The notes below the pieces were generated by a model. It had not been told where the DNA came from, did not search any database, and was given only the letters and a program-made list of their open reading frames with translations. The position numbers were made by a program, and so were the translations under genes. Shown one piece after another: positions 7,012-9,489 of a DNA stretch of 9,489 nucleotides; positions within the stretch are counted from its first letter, which is position 1; the number at the start of each line of letters is the position of its first letter. Source of the DNA: an uncultured Clostridia bacterium (GTDB lineage: Bacteria; Bacillota; Clostridia; Oscillospirales; Ruminococcaceae); NCBI GenBank assembly GCA_947381875.1, contig CANCXY010000130.1, forward strand, positions 1 through 9,489, given 5' to 3'.

Positions 7012-7790
7012 CACGACACCTCCCGGAAATGCCAGAGCAGGATACCGCCCGCCACCGCCGCGTTCAGCGATTCCACGCCGCCCGCCATCGGGATGCGCAC
7101 CACGGCGTCCGCGGCGGCAATGGTGTCCGCCTCCAGGCCATTGCCCTCGTTGCCGATCCACACCGCCATACCCGCATGCGCGCGGGGGTCTGCCGAGGGG
7201 AGCGGCACGGAACCCGCCATCGCCGCCGCGACCATATAGGCCCCTATAGAATGGAACGCGGCAAGCACGGGTTTTATTTCATCCTCGCAAAAAATATCGA
7301 GCCGCGCCAGCGCCCCCATAGAAGCGCGCGCCGCTTTTGGCGAAAACGGGTCGGCGCACCGCCCGCACAGCACCGCGCCATGAAAGCCGAACGCCGCCGC
7401 ACTGCGCAAAAGCGCACCCACATTGGCGGGGTCCTGCACATGTTCCAGGCAGACATACCGTTTTCCTGGCAGCAGCCCGGAAAGCCGCGTCGTCCTGCAC
7501 GGGAAAAGGCAGAAAACGCCCTGCGGCGTGCGCGTGCCGGAAAGCTTTTCCGCCACCTGTTCGCTGACGACCGTGCAGCCCCCCGCCAGCCCGGCGCATT
7601 CAGGGTGCGCGGCCAGCAGTGCGGGCGTACAGAAAGCCTCCACGGGGTCAAGGCCCTGCGCGAGGTCCTGGCACAGGCGCAGGCCCTCGGCAAAAAACAG
7701 CCCTTCCTCCCGGCGCGCGGCGGGGCTTTCGCGCAGGCGGCACGCATGCTTGACGCGCGCGTTGTCACGGCTGAGGATCGGCTCGCTCAT
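7011..7790 (-). CDS. RNA 2'-O-ribose methyltransferase, SpoU/TrmH family
   Basis: The 259-residue protein is a SPOUT-class enzyme that uses S-adenosylmethionine to methylate a ribose 2'-hydroxyl in rRNA or tRNA. The three SpoU motifs are present: motif 1 VQDPANVGALLRSAAAFG at 118-135 (N123, R129), motif 2 WIGNEGNGL at 211-219 (E215) and motif 3 RIPMAGGVESLNAAVAGGI at 232-250 (S241, N243), which forms the trefoil knot. Residues 1-100 form the N-terminal substrate-binding region (ARVKHACRLRES, FFAEGLRL). It resembles the RlmB/TsnR-like group often encoded after rplT in Clostridia, but the exact target nucleotide cannot be named. Start at ATG 7790, with GGGAG about 11 nt upstream, a somewhat long spacing. 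Its stop overlaps the dprA start, so it is probably the first gene of the downstream chain. Confidence 0.93.
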   Translation of the reverse strand: MSEPILSRDNARVKHACRLRESPAARREEGLFFAEGLRLCQDLAQGLDPVEAFCTPALLAAHPECAGLAGGCTVVSEQVAEKLSGTRTPQGVFCLFPCRTTRLSGLLPGKRYVCLEHVQDPANVGALLRSAAAFGFHGAVLCGRCADPFSPKAARASMGALARLDIFCEDEIKPVLAAFHSIGAYMVAAAMAGSVPLPSADPRAHAGMAVWIGNEGNGLEADTIAAADAVVRIPMAGGVESLNAAVAGGILLWHFREVS

Positions 7791-7833
7791 AGGTTATCTT
7801 TCTCCCATCTCAGCGGATAAAATTCATCGGAAT

Positions 7834-7853
7834 GTTTCCGCCGCCTCGGAAAC
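7834..7853. other. 7-bp inverted repeat upstream of the methyltransferase
   Basis: GTTTCCG at 7834-7840 and CGGAAAC at 7847-7853 are exact complements with a 6-nt spacer. An outer pair (CGGAAT at 7828-7833 and ATTCCG at 7880-7885) could enclose it. It lies 44 nt before the methyltransferase start in its 5' untranslated region. Function is unknown. Confidence 0.35.
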
Positions 7854-7887
7854 CGGCTTTGTTCGGCGGGAAGATGCCGATTCCGTT

Positions 7888-7916
7888 GTCCTTCCCCGCC
7901 TTCGGCGGGGAAGGAC
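7888..7916. repeat. 13-bp perfect palindrome with 3-nt loop
   Basis: Positions 7888-7900 (GTCCTTCCCCGCC) and 7904-7916 are exact complements around TTC, forming the most stable hairpin in the window. It lies between the rplT terminator and the methyltransferase. Neither flank has a T-run, so it is not a canonical intrinsic terminator. It may be a backup termination or RNA-stability structure, a protein-binding palindrome, or a copy of a dispersed palindromic repeat; the family cannot be named from one copy. Confidence 0.6.
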
Positions 7917-7937
7917 GGGCAAAGCTGCAGGCGGCGG

Positions 7938-7973
7938 AAAGAAACACGCCCGTGCAGGAATGCCCGGGCGTGT
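7938..7973 (-). terminator. Intrinsic terminator of infC-rpmI-rplT
   Basis: Ten bases after the rplT stop codon the transcript contains ACACGCCCG (7973-7965) and CGGGCGTGT (7952-7944), a perfect 9-bp GC-rich stem with a 12-nt loop. It is followed directly by TTCTTT (7943-7938), an imperfect U-tract. Position and form fit a rho-independent terminator closing the ribosomal-protein operon; read-through into the methyltransferase may still occur. Confidence 0.7.
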
Positions 7974-7983
7974 CCATGTGCAT

Positions 7984-8340
7984 TTATTTCGCGGCGCTCT
8001 TTGCCGTCTCGACCAGGGCGGAGAAGCTTTTCGGGTCATGGATAGCCATTTCGGAGAGCATCTTCCGGTTCAGTTCGATGCCGCTCTTTTTCAGGCCGTT
8101 CATGAAAACAGAGTAATTGATGCCCTCGGCGCGGCAGGCCGCGTTGATGCGGGTGATCCACAGGCTGCGGAAATCACGCTTTTTCTGCTTGCGGCCCACA
8201 AACGCGTAATTGCCGCTTTTCATGACTTGCTCTTTGGCCATCTTAAAATGTTTGGATTTGCTGCCCCAATAGCCTTTCGCCAGTTTCAGCGTCTTTTTTC
8301 TTCTTTTGCGCGTCATCATCGCGCCCTTGATCCGTGCCAT
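7984..8340 (-). CDS. rplT: 50S ribosomal protein L20
   Basis: The 118-residue protein is the early-assembly 23S rRNA-binding protein L20, normal in length. The basic N-terminal extension and family landmarks are present: MARIKGAMMTRKRRKKTLKLAKG... opening in shortened form MARIKGAMMTRKRRKK (1-16), GYWGSKSKHF at 23-32, RDFRSLWITRINAACR at 55-70 and GINYSVFMNGLKKSGIELNRKMLSE with its core at 73-97. In Bacillus subtilis L20 represses its own operon by promoting attenuation in the infC leader, and a leader attenuator is visible here too. Start at ATG 8340 with AAAGGAG 10 nt upstream. It is the last gene of infC-rpmI-rplT and is followed by a terminator-like hairpin. The gap to rpmI is unusually long (146 nt) and structured. 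Confidence 0.98.
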   Translation of the reverse strand: MARIKGAMMTRKRRKKTLKLAKGYWGSKSKHFKMAKEQVMKSGNYAFVGRKQKKRDFRSLWITRINAACRAEGINYSVFMNGLKKSGIELNRKMLSEMAIHDPKSFSALVETAKSAAK

Positions 8341-8486
8341 ATTTCACAATCTCCTTTAATTCAAACTGTTGCAGCGGCGGTTGCCCTTTTTATTCAGGGC
8401 GTATCTGATCCGCAAAGATATGTTCCATATCGTTCCCCACCCTACGGGCGGGAAAACCTACAAAACGCTTTGCCCTGGACACGCTC
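8341..8486 (-). other. Structured rpmI-rplT intergenic spacer
   Basis: This 146-nt spacer in the operon mRNA can form several hairpins in a row on the minus strand: a GC-rich stem at about 8437-8453 (CCCGCCC pairing with GGTGGG, one G-U), a perfect GATATG/CATATC hairpin with a 3-nt loop at 8417-8431, and GCCCT/AGGGC at 8383-8400 with an A-rich loop. None is followed by a strong U-run. The rplT ribosome binding site sits at about 8351-8357. The spacer could set RNA processing or uncouple rplT translation from rpmI; this is inference. No ORF or promoter is evident. Confidence 0.4.
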
Positions 8487-8690
8487 TTATTCGTAAGGGA
8501 GCATATGACGCACGGCCGACGCGTTCGTCTTATCTGCAAACGCGGGCTTGCGGTAAGCGCGTTTCAGTTTACGGGTTTTCCCGTGGCCGTTCAGCAAATG
8601 GCTGGTGTTTGCGTGGCCGCGTTTCACCTTGCCGCTTTTTGTCAGCTTAAAGCGTTTTTTGGCACCGGAATGAGTTTTGAGTTTCGGCAT
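8487..8690 (-). CDS. rpmI: 50S ribosomal protein L35
   Basis: The 67-residue, strongly basic protein is L35 of the large ribosomal subunit, a late-assembling small protein. MPKLKTHSGAKKRFKLTKSG opens the protein (1-20), followed by KVKRGHANTSHLLNGHGKTRK at about 21-40 and the closing VRHMLPYE, all diagnostic of the family. Length is normal (about 65). The start is fixed by a strong AAGGAGG ribosome binding site that overlaps the infC stop codon TAA, 15 nt upstream of the ATG, which suggests reinitiation or coupling with infC. Confidence 0.98.
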   Translation of the reverse strand: MPKLKTHSGAKKRFKLTKSGKVKRGHANTSHLLNGHGKTRKLKRAYRKPAFADKTNASAVRHMLPYE

Positions 8691-8705
8691 TGTATCGTAC
8701 CCTCC

Positions 8706-9230
8706 TTAATTTTGCTTGGCCGGCGCGGGGGCAAGGAACATCTGCATGCTCCGCCCCTCCAACTTCGGCGGTTTTTCCACCACAGCCTCCGGCAGTGCCT
8801 GTGCGAAGCGCTTCTGCACTTCAAGGCCAAGGTCGGTGTGCGCCATTTCACGGCCCCGGAAGCGAATGGATACCTTCACCTTATCGCCTTTGGACAGGAA
8901 TTTCCTGGCCTGCCCTATCTTGGTGTTGAAGTCGTTCGTATCGATATTGAGCGAAAGGCGGATCTCTTTGATGTCGACGACCTTCTGGTTTTTCCGGGCT
9001 TCTTTATCCCGTTTTTGCAGCTCGAAACGGTACTTTCCGTAATCGAGGAACTTGCAAACCGGCGGCTGCGCCTGGGGGGCGATCTTGACCAGATCCAGGT
9101 TCCTGGATTCCGCCTTTGCAAGCGCGTCCCGTGTGGACATGATGCCAAGCTGACTGCCGTCCGCGTCGATCACCCGCACCTCTTTATCGCGAATCCCTTC
9201 GTTGATCTCCATTTCTTTCTTGCCGCTGAT
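8706..9230 (-). CDS. infC: Translation initiation factor IF-3 (probable AUC start)
   Basis: IF3 binds the 30S subunit, prevents premature 50S joining and proofreads the start codon and initiator tRNA. The N-domain has EINEGIRDKEVRVI at 8-21, DGSQLGIMS at 24-32 and PPVCKFLDYGKYRFE at 56-70; the C-domain spans about 85-168 with KEIRLSLNI at 88-96, KVKVSIRFRGREM at 117-129 and the closing LEGRSMQMFLAP. From the proposed start the protein has 174 residues, the usual length. The start is taken as ATC at 9230, giving M-SGKKEMEINEGIRD, because GGGAGG lies 9-10 nt upstream and related factors begin with an ISK-like sequence here. The next in-frame ATG at 9212 lacks a good ribosome binding site, and the ATG at 9296 would lie inside the attenuator region. 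Rare AUU/AUC starts let IF3 repress its own translation. Confidence 0.93.
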   Translation of the reverse strand: MSGKKEMEINEGIRDKEVRVIDADGSQLGIMSTRDALAKAESRNLDLVKIAPQAQPPVCKFLDYGKYRFELQKRDKEARKNQKVVDIKEIRLSLNIDTNDFNTKIGQARKFLSKGDKVKVSIRFRGREMAHTDLGLEVQKRFAQALPEAVVEKPPKLEGRSMQMFLAPAPAKQN

Positions 9231-9247
9231 GGTAAAGCACCTCCCAT
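9170..9247 (-). other. Possible 25-codon upstream ORF overlapping the infC start
   Basis: An ATG at 9247 with GGAGG 5 nt upstream opens a 25-codon frame (MGGALPSAARKKWRSTKGFA...) ending in TGA at 9170, in a different frame from infC and covering its start. It has a better start codon and an independent Shine-Dalgarno compared with the proposed AUC. It could compete with infC initiation, or be chance; much of its sequence is simply infC read in another frame. No known peptide is recognised. Confidence 0.25.
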
Positions 9248-9436
9248 TATTCCTCCGCAGCCGCCCGCCTGCCCCGGCCCCAAGCCCGGCAGACACAAAA
9301 GGAGCGGCCCTTCAAACGCAAGCCGCTCCGCACAGACAAACGGGCACGCACCGAAACGCGCCCCATCTCGTATGGACCCGGCGCCTGACGGCACACAAGG
9401 TGAGCACGGCCTATGCCGCGGCTGCTTTGTTTTGCA
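9231..9436 (-). promoter_or_regulatory. infC operon leader, L20-leader-like
   Basis: The region between the predicted transcription start (about 9436) and infC is a GC-rich untranslated leader of about 205 nt, with an internal intrinsic terminator and no long ORF of its own. In Bacillus subtilis the equivalent leader binds L20 and stops transcription. The 5' segment GCAGCCGC (9425-9418) is the exact complement of GCGGCTGC (9264-9257) directly before the ribosome binding sites, and six of its bases (AGCCGC) can also pair with the 5' arm of the attenuator (9326-9321). This suggests alternative structures. Whether it matches the L20 leader family in detail was not tested. Confidence 0.65.
9293..9329 (-). 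terminator. Attenuator (intrinsic terminator) in the infC leader
   Basis: In the transcript GGAGCGGC (9329-9322) pairs exactly with GCCGCTCC (9308-9301) across a 13-nt loop and is followed at once by TTTTGTGT (9300-9293). This is a rho-independent terminator inside the leader, about 65 nt before infC, and is placed as expected for premature termination controlling the infC-rpmI-rplT operon. Confidence 0.8.
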
Positions 9437-9442
9437 AAAGAC

Positions 9443-9471
9443 AGTATACCCCTTTTCCCCATAGATGTCAA
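9443..9471 (-). promoter_or_regulatory. Sigma-A promoter of the infC operon
   Basis: On the minus strand TTGACA (9471-9466) and TATACT (9448-9443) are separated by exactly 17 bases, a perfect -35 box and a one-mismatch -10 box. A-rich sequence just upstream (AAAA at 9478-9475 and AAAAAA at the window end) could act as an UP element. The expected transcription start is near 9436. This is the strongest promoter-like site seen in the window. Confidence 0.92.
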
Positions 9472-9489
9472 GTGTTTTCCGCCTTTTTT

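Noticed and set aside
7012..7161. 50-residue N-terminal extension of dprA from ATG 7161
   Set aside because: The extension is the methyltransferase read in another frame; the ATG at 7011 has GGAGGTG upstream and overlaps the stop codon as TGATG.
7791..7887. Promoter for the methyltransferase operon
   Set aside because: AT-rich pieces such as TTTTAT exist, but I found no -35/-10 pair with acceptable spacing, so none is annotated.
7423..8496. 357-codon open frame on the + strand
   Set aside because: It runs antisense across the methyltransferase, the terminator region and rplT, all strongly supported genes, and its translation is low-complexity without recognisable motifs.
8505..9464. 319-codon open frame on the + strand
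   Set aside because: It is antisense to rpmI, infC and the infC leader and promoter, and no motif supports it.
1..9489. CRISPR arrays, tRNA or rRNA genes, transposase or phage genes
   Set aside because: No regularly spaced direct repeats, no cloverleaf-like sequence and no mobile-element protein motif were seen on either strand.

Overview
This window is a densely packed stretch of bacterial housekeeping genes, and every credible gene lies on the minus strand. High GC outside one gene, strong AAGGAG-type ribosome binding sites, TrmFO (the folate/FAD tRNA methyltransferase typical of Gram-positive bacteria) and an infC-rpmI-rplT leader with an intrinsic attenuator all point to Firmicutes, most likely a GC-rich Clostridia member (for example Oscillospirales or Christensenellales). 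The family-level assignment is inference.

In transcription order (right to left): a near-perfect sigma-A promoter (9443-9471) and a roughly 200-nt structured leader with an intrinsic attenuator drive infC-rpmI-rplT (IF3, L35, L20). A terminator-like hairpin follows rplT. After a spacer with further hairpins (7791-7983) comes a tightly linked chain: a SpoU/TrmH-family RNA 2'-O-methyltransferase, dprA, a MutT-like NUDIX hydrolase, topA, trmFO, plsX and rnc. Junctions in this chain are mostly overlaps or gaps of a few bases (TGATG for methyltransferase/dprA, 2 nt topA/trmFO, ATGA for trmFO/plsX, 4 nt plsX/rnc), so it is probably one transcription unit with translational coupling. The last 94 bases of the window hold a cluster of hairpins sharing a GCGGCAGC core, just 3' of rnc.

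Functionally the window covers translation initiation and ribosomal proteins, RNA processing and modification (RNase III, TrmFO, SpoU methylase), DNA topology and uptake or recombination (TopA, DprA), nucleotide-pool sanitation (NUDIX) and phospholipid synthesis (PlsX). I see no mobile element with a transposase, no CRISPR array, no tRNA or rRNA and no defence system.

The points most worth a second look are: a probable AUC start for infC overlapped by a small AUG ORF with its own Shine-Dalgarno; a leader segment that could pair either with the attenuator arm or beside the ribosome binding site; a low-GC NUDIX gene placed between dprA and topA with near-identical 9-bp sequences at its boundaries; absence of acpP between plsX and rnc; and the hairpin families at 1-94, 7834-7973 and 8383-8453. 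None of these amounts to a clear new biological system.
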